Origin: Bacteroidales bacterium
Lineage (GTDB): Bacteria; Bacteroidota; Bacteroidia; Bacteroidales; Paludibacteraceae
Length of the DNA: 64,000 nt
NCBI GenBank assembly: GCA_015061115.1
Contig: SUXE01000012.1
Location: 66,939-130,938 of the forward strand
Reading direction: 5' to 3'
The notes under the pieces are model-generated. The model saw only the letters and a program-made list of their open reading frames with translations. It did not search any database and was not told where the DNA came from. Shown in pieces: positions 50,115-58,954 of the stretch; within the stretch, counting starts at the first letter, position 1, and the number at the start of each line of letters is the position of its first letter. The translations under genes were made by a program, and so were the position numbers.

Positions 50115-53100
50115 GTGTCACTTAGAAAAATCTTTACACTGATTCTTTCTTTATTTCTTTTGCTGGCTAATGCCGAGGTTATGCATACTGAAAGATTTTC
50201 GGAGCACAACAGCGGTCTGCCGTCTATGGCTACTGGTGTGGCAAAAGGTAATGATGGATTTGTGTGGGTGTCGACACTTGATGGTATATGCAGGTATGAT
50301 GGCTATCAGTTCAAGACCTATCGTGCCAATCCGTCGGACTACAACACATCTATCAGTAATCAGTTCATAAAGATTCTTTGTATTGACAACACTACATTCG
50401 CCTTGCTTAACAATAATGGCCAGGCTTTCATTTTTTCCGCTAAAGACAAAAGTTTCAGACTTTATCCTTCTCCAGAACGTTTCAACGCATCTGATTTTTT
50501 CTATGTCACTGATATCTCGTTAGATGCGGATAAAAACCTGTATCTTGTTTCCCCAAATAAAAAATTGAAAATCCCGTATGGGCAGGAAGATGAAGTAGAC
50601 GCAGGGAACGCCAAACTGCTCAGCGTCAACAGCTATTATGCCGCTGATACTGTTGGAGTCAGTTGGAATATAGAAGGTGGTGCTTTGATCAAGAAGGTTG
50701 AAGGAAACCCGTCTTTCATCCGTAAGAAAATCACAACTGTTGATTCTTATTCGACATTCAATGATGTCGTTTGCACTGCCACAGACGCGGATGGCAACAT
50801 CTGGATCGCATTGCAGAGTTCGGAAGTGGCTATAATGTCTCCGAATGACAATGTCAAATTTTTGTCGGAGACCGGCTCAACAGAAGCTTTCCACACTCAG
50901 TTCGACAAGATCAACACTATTGAGGTCAGCCGACAAGGTGGTGTGTGGCTTGGTGGAGACAACGGCGTCTACAGGGTGATAAAGGATGGTAACGGATATA
51001 AAACGACCAAATATGAGAAGAAAAACTGTATTGTGACTGATATCCTGGAGGATTCACGCAAGAATATATGGGTGGCGACAGAGAGAAAAGGTCTGATGCT
51101 TCTTGTGGAATCAGCAAAGGATAGTTTCATCACAATGGAGAATGAATGGAAATTTTCCTACCCTCCTACTCTGTTCAAGATAAACTGTTTGTTTGAGGAT
51201 TATCAGGGAGTCGTATGGTTGGGCTCTCCTGATGGTATAACATTGTTAGACAATCAGTTCGATAAACCTGCTGATATCAAATTCTTCTTCTATAATTCAG
51301 AAACTACCAACCTGCAATATTCTTTTATCACGGATATCAAGGAAGATGATGAGCATAAAATATGGATCTCCACATTTGGTGGCGGAATATACTACTGTGG
51401 AAGCGACAGAATGCTTGGAGTCCCTCTTGAATTGCAGAAATTGGATCTGGTGAAAGAGCCGTTGGATTCAGAGATTGTGTTGGCTCTCTACCCTACCAAG
51501 AATTCTAGAATCTGTGTACTGACTCAGAAATCATTTGTCGTGATAAACAGCAAGAGCGACAAGACTCAATATTTTAACTTCGGTAATGGAGCCGTCCTTC
51601 GAAGCAATTCGATCAAGCGTCATACGAATGATATGGTGACAATCGCGTCGAATTCAGGCTTTTATATAGTCAACACTTCACAATTGAATCAAATAGAGTA
51701 TGATCCTTCTATCATCCTGTCGGAATTCAAATTTTTGAAGAGCGCTGACGACGAGGATAATATGGATGACATCAATACAGTCAGCAATGTAGAGCTGGAG
51801 CATGACAACAAGGATTTCTCTATCCGTTTCGCAAGCACAGACTATCGTTCTGGCACACAGATTCGTTATGCCTACCGTCTATACCCATTCAGTGATAAAT
51901 GGACTTACACGAATGAGCCTGTAGCGTCTTACACTAATATCCCTTATGGAAAATATGAATTGACTATCAGATGCACCAACAGCGATGGCAATTGGAGCAG
52001 TCACGAAAGGAATTTGAATATCACCGTCTTACCATCTAATTGGGAGACTCCATGGGCATATCTCCTGTATTTTTTGATTCTTTGTCTTTTCATTGCGGGA
52101 ATTGTGTACGCATATAGCCGTTTCTATCGTCTGCGTACAAAAATGGAGCTCGACGCTGAATTGAGCGAGGAGAAGATGAGATTCTTCACTGATATCTCCC
52201 ATGAGATTCGTACTCCATTGACTTTGATTTCCGCTCCTATTGAGAAGTTGAGTTCAAGCCAGACACTTACGGATGAAGAGCAGAAACTTGTCGGTGTGAT
52301 GAAGAAGAATACACAGCGAATGACGAAGATGATAGACCAGTTGCTTGATTTCAGCAAGTTCTCTTCTCATCATATCGAGCTGAATCTAAACAAGTTCAAG
52401 ATTTCGGATATTTTCGACAGCCTTTCGAAGATTTTCCAGACGAAGAGTCAGGAAAAGAATATAACTCTTTCGTTTGCAAATAATGTCGGAGACGCTCCTA
52501 TTATTGCCGATTATGATAAGATGGAGACGGTGATGATAAACCTTGTGTCGAATGCGATGAAATTCACTCCTGTCGACGGTAACATCATAGTCGGAGCAAA
52601 TAAGGATGGCGATAATCTGATCCTGACGGTTACCGATAACGGCTGTGGAATTGATAAAAAAGAGTTGTCCTCGATCTTCAACAGGTTTATGACGAACAGC
52701 CACAATATGGAGCTAGGCAAAGGAATCGGACTGTCGATTGTAAAGGAGATTGTGGACAAACATGGTGGAAAAATCACCGTCGACAGCGAAAAAGGTAAAG
52801 GCTCGAAATTCACAGTGACTATTCCTATGAGCAATGCCTCTTATGTGGAGAAAGATTTCTACGACGAGAGTCCTACACAAACAGAGAGCGTCCATTCGCA
52901 TAGCAATTACACGATTCTTATCAATGAGGATAATGCCGAGTTGCGACGCTTCATCGTCGATACTTTGTCTGGCGACTACACGGTAATCGAGGCTGAAGAT
53001 GGCAGAATCGGTGTGGAAAAGACGAAGGAATATATGCCGGATCTTGTGATCACCGACATCATGATGCCACACATGAATGGTCAGGAATATTGTGCGGAAG

Positions 53101-53672
53101 TGAAGCAGTATGCCGACACTTCACATATCCCTGTGGTGATGCTTACTGCAAAGACAGATATGCAGAGCAAACTTGATCTGCTTAAGATCGGAGCTACCGA
53201 CTATATAACCAAGCCGTTCAGCATGGCATATCTGAAGGCAAGGATCGCCAATATCATTTCCGAAAGAGAGATGCTACAGCGATTCTATCAGAAATCGTTG
53301 ATCGAGGCGGACAAGGATATTGTTGTTGAGAAGAAAGATGCGGAGTCGCCAGATATGCGTGAGGCGAGCGCGATCATTGATGCGGTGACGGAGATAATCC
53401 CGGATTTTGATGCCACTGTGGATACGCTTGCCGACAAGTTGAAGATCTCACGCACTGCCCTATCCGCCAAGTGTAAGACATACTTTAGTCTGACTCCAAA
53501 TGAAGTGATACGTGATGTCAGATTACGCAGAGCTGTGGAGTTGATGAAGACCACAGATATGAATATCCAGCAGATCTCGATCGAGATAGGTATTGCCGAC
53601 CAAAGATATTTCTCACGTGTTTTCAAGGCTAAATACGGAGTGACTCCGAGTGAGTATAGAGGGAATTCGTAA
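50115..53672 (+). CDS. Hybrid two-component system regulator (HTCS)
   Basis: 1185 residues, GTG start giving a clear signal peptide (MSLRKIFTLILSLFLLLANA). Periplasmic two-component-regulator propeller repeats (about 30-560, e.g. DGFVWVSTLDGICRYDGYQFKTYR, KIWISTFGGGIYY) and a Y_Y_Y domain (570-645) lead to one membrane helix (about 652-675), a HisKA domain with His696 in DISHEIRTPL, an ATPase domain, a receiver with Asp981 in VITDIMMPHMNG, and an AraC-type DNA-binding domain (1085-1185). HTCS proteins sense glycan fragments and switch on utilisation loci. The orphan SusD gene at 55.3 kb is the only such gene nearby. The TAA stop is the first triplet of a heptad array. Confidence 0.95.
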   Translation: MSLRKIFTLILSLFLLLANAEVMHTERFSEHNSGLPSMATGVAKGNDGFVWVSTLDGICRYDGYQFKTYRANPSDYNTSISNQFIKILCIDNTTFALLNNNGQAFIFSAKDKSFRLYPSPERFNASDFFYVTDISLDADKNLYLVSPNKKLKIPYGQEDEVDAGNAKLLSVNSYYAADTVGVSWNIEGGALIKKVEGNPSFIRKKITTVDSYSTFNDVVCTATDADGNIWIALQSSEVAIMSPNDNVKFLSETGSTEAFHTQFDKINTIEVSRQGGVWLGGDNGVYRVIKDGNGYKTTKYEKKNCIVTDILEDSRKNIWVATERKGLMLLVESAKDSFITMENEWKFSYPPTLFKINCLFEDYQGVVWLGSPDGITLLDNQFDKPADIKFFFYNSETTNLQYSFITDIKEDDEHKIWISTFGGGIYYCGSDRMLGVPLELQKLDLVKEPLDSEIVLALYPTKNSRICVLTQKSFVVINSKSDKTQYFNFGNGAVLRSNSIKRHTNDMVTIASNSGFYIVNTSQLNQIEYDPSIILSEFKFLKSADDEDNMDDINTVSNVELEHDNKDFSIRFASTDYRSGTQIRYAYRLYPFSDKWTYTNEPVASYTNIPYGKYELTIRCTNSDGNWSSHERNLNITVLPSNWETPWAYLLYFLILCLFIAGIVYAYSRFYRLRTKMELDAELSEEKMRFFTDISHEIRTPLTLISAPIEKLSSSQTLTDEEQKLVGVMKKNTQRMTKMIDQLLDFSKFSSHHIELNLNKFKISDIFDSLSKIFQTKSQEKNITLSFANNVGDAPIIADYDKMETVMINLVSNAMKFTPVDGNIIVGANKDGDNLILTVTDNGCGIDKKELSSIFNRFMTNSHNMELGKGIGLSIVKEIVDKHGGKITVDSEKGKGSKFTVTIPMSNASYVEKDFYDESPTQTESVHSHSNYTILINEDNAELRRFIVDTLSGDYTVIEAEDGRIGVEKTKEYMPDLVITDIMMPHMNGQEYCAEVKQYADTSHIPVVMLTAKTDMQSKLDLLKIGATDYITKPFSMAYLKARIANIISEREMLQRFYQKSLIEADKDIVVEKKDAESPDMREASAIIDAVTEIIPDFDATVDTLADKLKISRTALSAKCKTYFSLTPNEVIRDVRLRRAVELMKTTDMNIQQISIEIGIADQRYFSRVFKAKYGVTPSEYRGNS

Positions 53673-53702
53673 TTCATAATTCATAATTCATAATTTGTAA
53701 TG
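53670..53702. repeat. Heptad array starting on the HTCS stop codon
   Basis: Three TAATTCA units and TAATTTG; the first TAA is the stop of the HTCS gene. Confidence 0.92.
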
Positions 53703-53769
53703 AAGAATGTCTCATGGTGTCACCTTCCCATATTTGCATTCCTTATTTCTTATTTTTCTAAATTTTTGT

Positions 53770-53777
53770 TAAATTTG
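53770..53777 (+). promoter_or_regulatory. -7 box of the CCA-adding enzyme gene
   Basis: TAAATTTG, matching TAnnTTTG. Transcription would start near 53784, so the ATG at 53797 is favoured over an upstream TTG at 53788. Confidence 0.6.
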
Positions 53778-53796
53778 CCACTGTAAATTGTCAGTG

Positions 53797-55233
53797 ATGG
53801 TAGATTTTTGCAAAATATTTGAAGATAAGAGTATACAATTAGTGTCCGAAATTGCAGAAAACCTTGGTATTGAGGCTTTTGTAGTAGGCGGATATGTGAG
53901 AGACCTAATTCTTGGACGTCCAAGTAAAGACATTGATATCCTTACAATTGGTAAAGATTCAAGCGAAATATTAAGCACCGCAGTCAAGAATAAAATTGGC
54001 AAGTATGCTCATCTTTCTGTATTCAAATCATACGGCACTGCCCAGGTGAAATGGGGAAAGAATGAGCTTGAATTTGTGACTGCAAGAAAAGAAAGCTACC
54101 GTCATGACAGCAGAAATCCGGAATGTGAACCTGGCACTCTTGAAGATGACCTTACACGTCGCGACTTCACTTTGAATGCCATGTGTATCAGGCTTTCTTG
54201 CGGTCAGAAGGGTGAACTGATTGACTTGTTCAATGGGTATTCCGATTTGCAGAACAAGATCCTTCGCACTCCTTGCGACCCTGTCATCACTTTCTCTGAT
54301 GATCCGTTGCGAATGATGAGATGTGTCAGATTCGCGTCGACTTTGGAGATGTATATAGAAGAGAACACGTACAACGCTATTGTGAAAGACAGCGAGAGGA
54401 TCAAGATTATCTCGATGGAGCGCGTGAAGGATGAGCTGGTGAAGATAATGAAGAGTCCACGTCCAAGCGTCGGCTTATATCATATGCTCAACACTGGCCT
54501 GATGAAACATGTTCTCCCTGAAATAAGTGCTCTTTCTGGCATTGAGACGCGAGACGGAAGAGGCCACAAGGATAATTTCCATCATACGATGCAGGTGGTC
54601 GACTCCACTGCTAAGGAGAGTGATAATGAGTGGTTGAGAATAGCAGCGTTGCTTCACGATATAGGTAAACCTAAATGCAAGAAGTGGGAGGATGGCCATG
54701 GATGGAGTTTCCACGGACATGAATACGTCGGCACAAAGATGGTGCCAAAGATATTCAAGAAACTGACTCTGTCGCTTGGAAATGAGATGGCTTATGTGCA
54801 GAAACTTGTGTTGCTCCACATGCGTCCGATCAATCTGATTGAGGAAGATATCACGGACAGCGCCATCAGACGTCTGCTTTTTGAGGCAGGAGAAGATATC
54901 GATGACTTGATGATTCTCTGTCATGCGGACATCACATCCAACAACGCGTTGAAACGTGAGCGATTCCATAAGAATTATGAGAATCTCCGTGAGAAGATGA
55001 AAGAGATTGAGGAGAAGGATCATATACGAATGTTCCAGCCTCCTGTCTCAGGCGACGAGATTATGTCAACTTTCAATTTGCCTCCATGTCGTCAGGTGGG
55101 AGAGATAAAGGAAAAATTGAAAGATGCTATATTAGACGGAATTATTCCTAACGACCGTAATGCTGCACTTGAACTTATGCATAAGATTGCGGGAGAAATG
55201 GGATTGACAGAAGGTGAAGTCAAAAAAGATTAA
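53797..55233 (+). CDS. cca: tRNA nucleotidyltransferase (CCA-adding enzyme / poly(A) polymerase family)
   Basis: 478 residues. Class II nucleotidyltransferase head: FVVGGYVRDLILGRPSKDIDILTIG with the GG and DxD motifs, RRDFTLNAMCIRLS, and RMMRCVRFASTLEM. An HD domain follows (LRIAALLHDIGKPKC, HGHEYVG). It completes or repairs the 3' CCA of tRNAs in the cytoplasm; the HD domain adds phosphohydrolase activity in some relatives. A TTG start 9 bp upstream is possible but falls within a few bases of the predicted transcription start. A heptad array lies between it and the SusD gene. Confidence 0.9.
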   Translation: MVDFCKIFEDKSIQLVSEIAENLGIEAFVVGGYVRDLILGRPSKDIDILTIGKDSSEILSTAVKNKIGKYAHLSVFKSYGTAQVKWGKNELEFVTARKESYRHDSRNPECEPGTLEDDLTRRDFTLNAMCIRLSCGQKGELIDLFNGYSDLQNKILRTPCDPVITFSDDPLRMMRCVRFASTLEMYIEENTYNAIVKDSERIKIISMERVKDELVKIMKSPRPSVGLYHMLNTGLMKHVLPEISALSGIETRDGRGHKDNFHHTMQVVDSTAKESDNEWLRIAALLHDIGKPKCKKWEDGHGWSFHGHEYVGTKMVPKIFKKLTLSLGNEMAYVQKLVLLHMRPINLIEEDITDSAIRRLLFEAGEDIDDLMILCHADITSNNALKRERFHKNYENLREKMKEIEEKDHIRMFQPPVSGDEIMSTFNLPPCRQVGEIKEKLKDAILDGIIPNDRNAALELMHKIAGEMGLTEGEVKKD

Positions 55234-55235
55234 CC

Positions 55236-55342
55236 ATCAACTGTAATCCGTCAACTGTCAACTGTAAACAGTCAATTATCAACTGTAAACTGTAAACTAT
55301 CAACTATCAACTAACACCCGTCAACCTGTCAATTGTAAACTA
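55236..55342. repeat. Heptad array (ATCAACT / GTCAACT / GTAAACT)
   Basis: About fifteen 7-bp units with strict period, mixing ATCAACT, GTCAACT, GTAAACT and GTCAATT, filling the whole gap between the CCA-adding enzyme and the SusD gene. Slight phase slips occur near 55320. Confidence 0.9.
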
Positions 55343-55346
55343 AAGG

Positions 55347-57095
55347 ATGATGATATTAAGGCAATTTAACACAGAAAACAGAAGATTACGCATCTGGAAA
55401 AACAGGTGTGTTGCTGCGTTTGTTGCCACATCACTCTTGTGTATAAACAGCGGTTGCAAGGAAGAGTTTGAATCGACATCTCCGTCTACCCTATCCCAGA
55501 CAGAAGTTTTTGATGCTACTCCGTTAGCATTGCAGGCATTGAATGGCGTTTATGTAAGATTGTCGTCGGGAAACTTGTATGGCAAGAAACTGTCGTATTA
55601 TCTTAGCCTTAATTCAGATACAGAGTGTATAAGCGGAGATACAGACAATGGCCGTCGTGCGATCGCTAGATATGTTGCGACTCCATACAACACTGAATTG
55701 AAATCCGTTTGGGAATCTATCTATATCGCTATCAGAGAGGCGAACAACTTCATAGAGGGAGTTAACGGCAGCAAATTACTCACGTCTGCCAATGATGATA
55801 GAGCCACAATCCTGGGCTACAAAGGAGAGGCTCTCACAATCAGAGCCTTACTCTATTATGAATTGGTCCGTTCATGGGGAGACGTGCCGTTTATTTTAGA
55901 CGCGAATTCAGACTACACAAGTAAAACCAATCGAAAAGAAATACTTGATCATATATTAAACGACATCACTGAAGCTATAGAATGGCTTCCAGCAACGTCG
56001 ACTACTCCATCAAGAATATCAAAGGATGCCGCAAGGTCATTGGGTGCGAGAATCGCCCTGTATCGTGCCGGTTTCCACATGACTGACGACCATAAGTCGG
56101 CACCATCCGACAGAAATGATTATATTGAGAAGGCAAAGAATTGGTGTAAGGAAGTGATTGACAATGGCCATTATTCTTTGGAGTCGGACTACGAGCAGAT
56201 TTTCCGCAAGATAATGTCGTATCAGAACAGTGATGAGATTATCTTTGAGATAGCGATGTCGAAAGGCAATAGTGGTGAGCTCGGATATTTTGTAGGCAAG
56301 AAACATGCGGAAGGTTCACCGTATGGATCAAGCGAATGTGGCGTGCTTGTCCCTACGTCGCATTACCATAAATATAATCATTTTGATGTTCGACGTGATG
56401 TATCCCTATCCGTCACGCAATATGATGGGTCTGGAAAAGAGAAAGTCGTGTCGCCAAACAACATCTCAATCGGCAAATTCCGTAGAGAATGGCTTAATCC
56501 CGTCATCACAGGAAAGCAGAAATATTCAGGAGTTGATTTGCCTGTTATCCGATATGCGGATGTCCTTTTGATGTATGCCGAGAGTGTGACTGAATTGGAG
56601 CGTACGGCTACTTCAGAAGCCAAGGAAGCGTTGAAAGAGGTGAGAAAACGAGCATTTGCAGGCGCACCTGATTCAGTGTTGACGGTGGCATTGGATAAGT
56701 ATATAGCGAATATACGCAGTTACGAAGAGATGACCAACGTGATCCGAGACGAGCGAGCGTTTGAGTTTACAGCGGAGATGATCCGCAAGTTTGATTTGAA
56801 GAGATGGGGCGTATTGCAGCAGACATTGGATAGCTGCAAGTCGGATCTGCGTAAGATATTAGTGTCGGAAGCACCGTTCAACGATATCCCAGATAAATTG
56901 GTTTGGTATGTTGACGACGACAATGAGCATGTGAAGATAGCCACAACAGACAACTACCGTTTTGATCCTACATTTGATTTCACACGTACAGTTAAGACGA
57001 CGAAGTGGAAGACAGCCATCACAGAAGATTTCATCAACAGAATCTGTGAAGCTATCGAAGAAACACCATACGATTTACCAGTACCGGAGGAATAA
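55347..57095 (+). CDS. SusD/RagB-family surface lipoprotein (no SusC partner adjacent)
   Basis: 582 residues. A long charged head is followed by a hydrophobic segment and lipobox ending NSGC (Cys37). SusD features: LSQTEVFDATPLALQALNGVY, YKGEALTIRALLYYELVRSWGDVPFIL (RagB motif with WGDVP), and the C-terminal LPVIRYADVLLMYAE and ERAFEFTAEMIRKFDLKRWG signatures. SusD proteins cap a SusC TonB-dependent transporter and bind glycans at the surface. No SusC gene lies on either side: upstream is cca, downstream a heptad array and REP units. It may work with a distant SusC. The HTCS gene 1.7 kb upstream could control it. Confidence 0.92.
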   Translation: MMILRQFNTENRRLRIWKNRCVAAFVATSLLCINSGCKEEFESTSPSTLSQTEVFDATPLALQALNGVYVRLSSGNLYGKKLSYYLSLNSDTECISGDTDNGRRAIARYVATPYNTELKSVWESIYIAIREANNFIEGVNGSKLLTSANDDRATILGYKGEALTIRALLYYELVRSWGDVPFILDANSDYTSKTNRKEILDHILNDITEAIEWLPATSTTPSRISKDAARSLGARIALYRAGFHMTDDHKSAPSDRNDYIEKAKNWCKEVIDNGHYSLESDYEQIFRKIMSYQNSDEIIFEIAMSKGNSGELGYFVGKKHAEGSPYGSSECGVLVPTSHYHKYNHFDVRRDVSLSVTQYDGSGKEKVVSPNNISIGKFRREWLNPVITGKQKYSGVDLPVIRYADVLLMYAESVTELERTATSEAKEALKEVRKRAFAGAPDSVLTVALDKYIANIRSYEEMTNVIRDERAFEFTAEMIRKFDLKRWGVLQQTLDSCKSDLRKILVSEAPFNDIPDKLVWYVDDDNEHVKIATTDNYRFDPTFDFTRTVKTTKWKTAITEDFINRICEAIEETPYDLPVPEE

Positions 57096-57295
57096 CGATG
57101 GATTGATGGTTGATGATTGACGGTTGACGGTTGATGATTGATGGTTGATGATTGATGGTTGATGGTTGTTGATTGATGGTTGACGGTTGATGGTTGATGA
57201 TTGATGGTTGATGATTGATGGTTGATGATTGACGGTTGATGATTGACGGTTGACGGTTGATGATTGATGATTGACGGTTGATGATTGACGGTGAA
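57092..57295. repeat. Long heptad array (GATTGAT / GGTTGAT / GATTGAC / GGTTGAC)
   Basis: Nearly 30 units of 7 bp, starting at the SusD stop. Two positions vary (G/A at 2, T/C at 7). One GGTTGTT variant breaks the pattern. Confidence 0.93.
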
Positions 57296-57300
57296 TGTCG

Positions 57301-57363
57301 CGTCTGGAAGACGCTATCTCTATAGCCCCGTACATACGCAGCATCGCTGCGGATGTGCGGGGC
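57301..57363 (-). repeat. REP-like unit left of the transposase, inverted
   Basis: CGTCTGGAAGACG (57301-57313), spacer CTATCTCTATA, then the large hairpin 57325-57363 (GCCCCG..ACAT.CGCAGC / GCTGCG.ATGT..CGGGGC). Read on the minus strand it has the same order as the 11.7-kb units. Confidence 0.88.
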
Positions 57364-57487
57364 GTGGGGCGGATGATGCGTGTATGTATGGTACGACGTG
57401 ATGGATGTGCGGTGGATGATGCGGTGTATGGCACGTGTATGTACGATGCGACGTGACGGATGATGTGTGGTTTTCGGCGTGCGTCGT

Positions 57488-57561
57488 ATAACCGAGGGTG
57501 CCGGCAACACCTACGGTGTCGCCTCGACACCCACGGTTATGGAGATATCGTCTTCCAGACG
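57488..57561 (+). repeat. REP-like unit next to the transposase, direct
   Basis: A large hairpin with ends ATAACCG/CGGTTAT and inner ACACC-TAC-GGTGT, then GGAGATAT and the small hairpin CGTCTTCCAGACG (57549-57561). Confidence 0.85.
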
Positions 57562-57631
57562 ATAATGGATCAAAGTTTAGGAATTAGTAACCAGAGGTAA
57601 ATGTTAATATACCTCACAAATAATATTAGTA

Positions 57632-58087
57632 ATGGCACATGTTGTATTGTATTATCACATTGTATGGAGGACCAAACGGTCTGTACGAGCTATCACAGAA
57701 GAATACGAGCGTGAACTCTACGCTTACATCTTAGGTTATTGTGAAAGGAAGGAATGCAAATTGATTCGCATCGGAGGAATGAGTGATCATATCCACATGT
57801 TAGTTAGTATCAAACCCACAATTTCAGTCAGCGAATTTGTCCAAGTGCTTAAAACAGAGACAAGTAAGTGGTTGAAAACCCAAACCCGTAAGTTCCCATT
57901 GTTTTATGGATGGTCAAATGGATATGCCGCATTTTCTTATTGTGAGCGAGACAAGGAGATGATTCGTAGGTATATCATGAATCAGAAGGCTCATCACAAA
58001 AAACAAAGTTTCAAAGCCGAATATGAACACACTCTAAAGGAATGGAAAATAGATCCCCAAACCGATCTGTTCCTTAAGGACGATTGA
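57632..58087 (+). CDS. REP-associated tyrosine transposase (RAYT / IS200-like Y1 transposase)
   Basis: 151 residues, full length for the Y1_Tnp family. The HUH metal motif is H53-I-H55 in SDHIHMLVSIKP, and the nucleophile is predicted as Tyr114 in the Y-x-x-x-Q motif (RRYIMNQ, Gln118). The tail HHKKQSFKAEYEHTLKEW is like IS200/IS605-group proteins of Bacteroidota. It nicks and joins single-stranded DNA at hairpin sites. No TnpB is present. Small CGTCTTCCAGACG hairpins flank it in inverted orientation (57549-57561 and 58128-58140), and similar units occur at 11.7 kb and 61.2 kb, which is the arrangement of a RAYT with its REP targets rather than a simple insertion sequence. Confidence 0.9.
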   Translation: MAHVVLYYHIVWRTKRSVRAITEEYERELYAYILGYCERKECKLIRIGGMSDHIHMLVSIKPTISVSEFVQVLKTETSKWLKTQTRKFPLFYGWSNGYAAFSYCERDKEMIRRYIMNQKAHHKKQSFKAEYEHTLKEWKIDPQTDLFLKDD

Positions 58088-58127
58088 TGGTGGAAGGTGG
58101 ATGATTGATGATTGATGGTGACTCCCG

Positions 58128-58190
58128 CGTCTGGAAGACGCTATTTTTAAAGCCCCGTACATACGCAGCATCGCTGCGGATGTGCGAGGC
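58128..58190 (-). repeat. REP-like unit right of the transposase, inverted
   Basis: Small hairpin 58128-58140 and large hairpin 58152-58190 (GCCCCG...CGAGGC), nearly identical to the unit at 57301-57363. A short heptad stretch (GATTGAT) precedes it at 58100-58118. Confidence 0.9.
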
Positions 58191-58213
58191 TATCGTTATA
58201 CGTAATTTTGGGG

Positions 58214-58945
58214 TTATCCTAACACGTTTCCAATGAAATATGGAATTTGTTTTTTCCACCATACCCAATCATGGGCAACATCGTGTCCCCAATAATCAAA
58301 CCATGCGGGAACTCCTTTCTCGCACAACAAAGTATCCAGACGACGTGTGGAATCTAACAGATCTTCTTCCCAATTACCCTGCCCTACACAAAAGATGAGT
58401 CTACGGTGACGGTACATATCCCAGTAATAGTGATCGTAAGGCATCCAACGCAAAAAATCCAGTGGTGAATTAGAGTAAACCAATTCATCGGAGTAATCGC
58501 CGAAGAAATAGCTGGCGTGGTATAGTCCGCTTAGTGCGATGACAGTATCGAAAAGGTCCGGACGACGGAAGAAAAAGTTTCCTGCATGGAATCCACCCAT
58601 TGAACAACCTGTGACAATGAAAGTCTCGTAACCACGTCTTATGCTTGGGATCAGTTCGTCGACAATATAGTGGAACCATCTTTCATGCTGTTCTATTCGC
58701 CATCGAGGATTACCACCATAGTTGCTCCAAGTCTCATTATCTATACTGTCGCAGCAGACGATACGCAGATCTCCCTTGTCAACCCAATAAGCTAGCACAT
58801 CCGTCATCCCAAAATTTTCATAATCATAGAAACGACCGTTTTGAGAAGGGAAAACGAACAACGTGCGACGCCCATTGCCATATATCTTATATTCCATATC
58901 GCGTCCGAGCGATTGGCTGTACCATTTAACATAAGTAGATTCCAT
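58214..58945 (-). CDS. Esterase of the EstD/PF00756 type (esterase 2 of the operon)
   Basis: 243 residues, no signal peptide. Alpha/beta hydrolase elements: TLFVFPSQNGRFYDYENFGM, CCDSIDNETW, nucleophile Ser in FIVTGCSMGGFHAGNFFFRRPDLF, and catalytic His near the end in GHDVAHDWVWWKKQ. It is a paralog of the esterase at 60235-61023. It is the last gene of a three-gene minus-strand operon, starting 9 bp after the ATP-grasp gene. The substrate is unknown; it might hydrolyse an ester made or used by the ATP-grasp step, which is inference. Confidence 0.85.
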   Translation of the reverse strand: MESTYVKWYSQSLGRDMEYKIYGNGRRTLFVFPSQNGRFYDYENFGMTDVLAYWVDKGDLRIVCCDSIDNETWSNYGGNPRWRIEQHERWFHYIVDELIPSIRRGYETFIVTGCSMGGFHAGNFFFRRPDLFDTVIALSGLYHASYFFGDYSDELVYSNSPLDFLRWMPYDHYYWDMYRHRRLIFCVGQGNWEEDLLDSTRRLDTLLCEKGVPAWFDYWGHDVAHDWVWWKKQIPYFIGNVLG

Positions 58946-58954
58946 TGGCTTTTT

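Larger units (their letters stand above)
57096..57631. other. Repeat-rich noncoding region between SusD and the transposase
   Basis: 536 bp with no credible gene. A GATTGAT/GGTTGAC-type heptad array (57092-57295) is followed by REP-like units: small hairpin 57301-57313 plus large hairpin 57325-57363 (inverted orientation), GC-rich TGCGG/ACGTG repeats, a large imperfect hairpin 57488-57540 (ATAACCG...CGGTTAT) plus small hairpin 57549-57561. Minus-strand ORFs here are Pro/Ser/His/Arg-rich translations of the repeats. Confidence 0.85.

Noticed and set aside
57092-57295. Possible CRISPR array because of many short regular repeats
   Set aside because: The period is 7 bp with no unique spacers, and no cas genes are near. 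It is a heptad satellite.
57052-57530. Two overlapping minus-strand ORFs of about 150 residues
   Set aside because: Their Pro/Ser/Arg/His-rich products are translations of the heptad array and REP hairpins in two frames; there is no promoter and no domain.
57632-58087. Calling the transposase a complete insertion sequence
   Set aside because: No TnpB, no clear left and right ends with target TT(A) sites; flanking inverted REP-like units fit a domesticated RAYT better.
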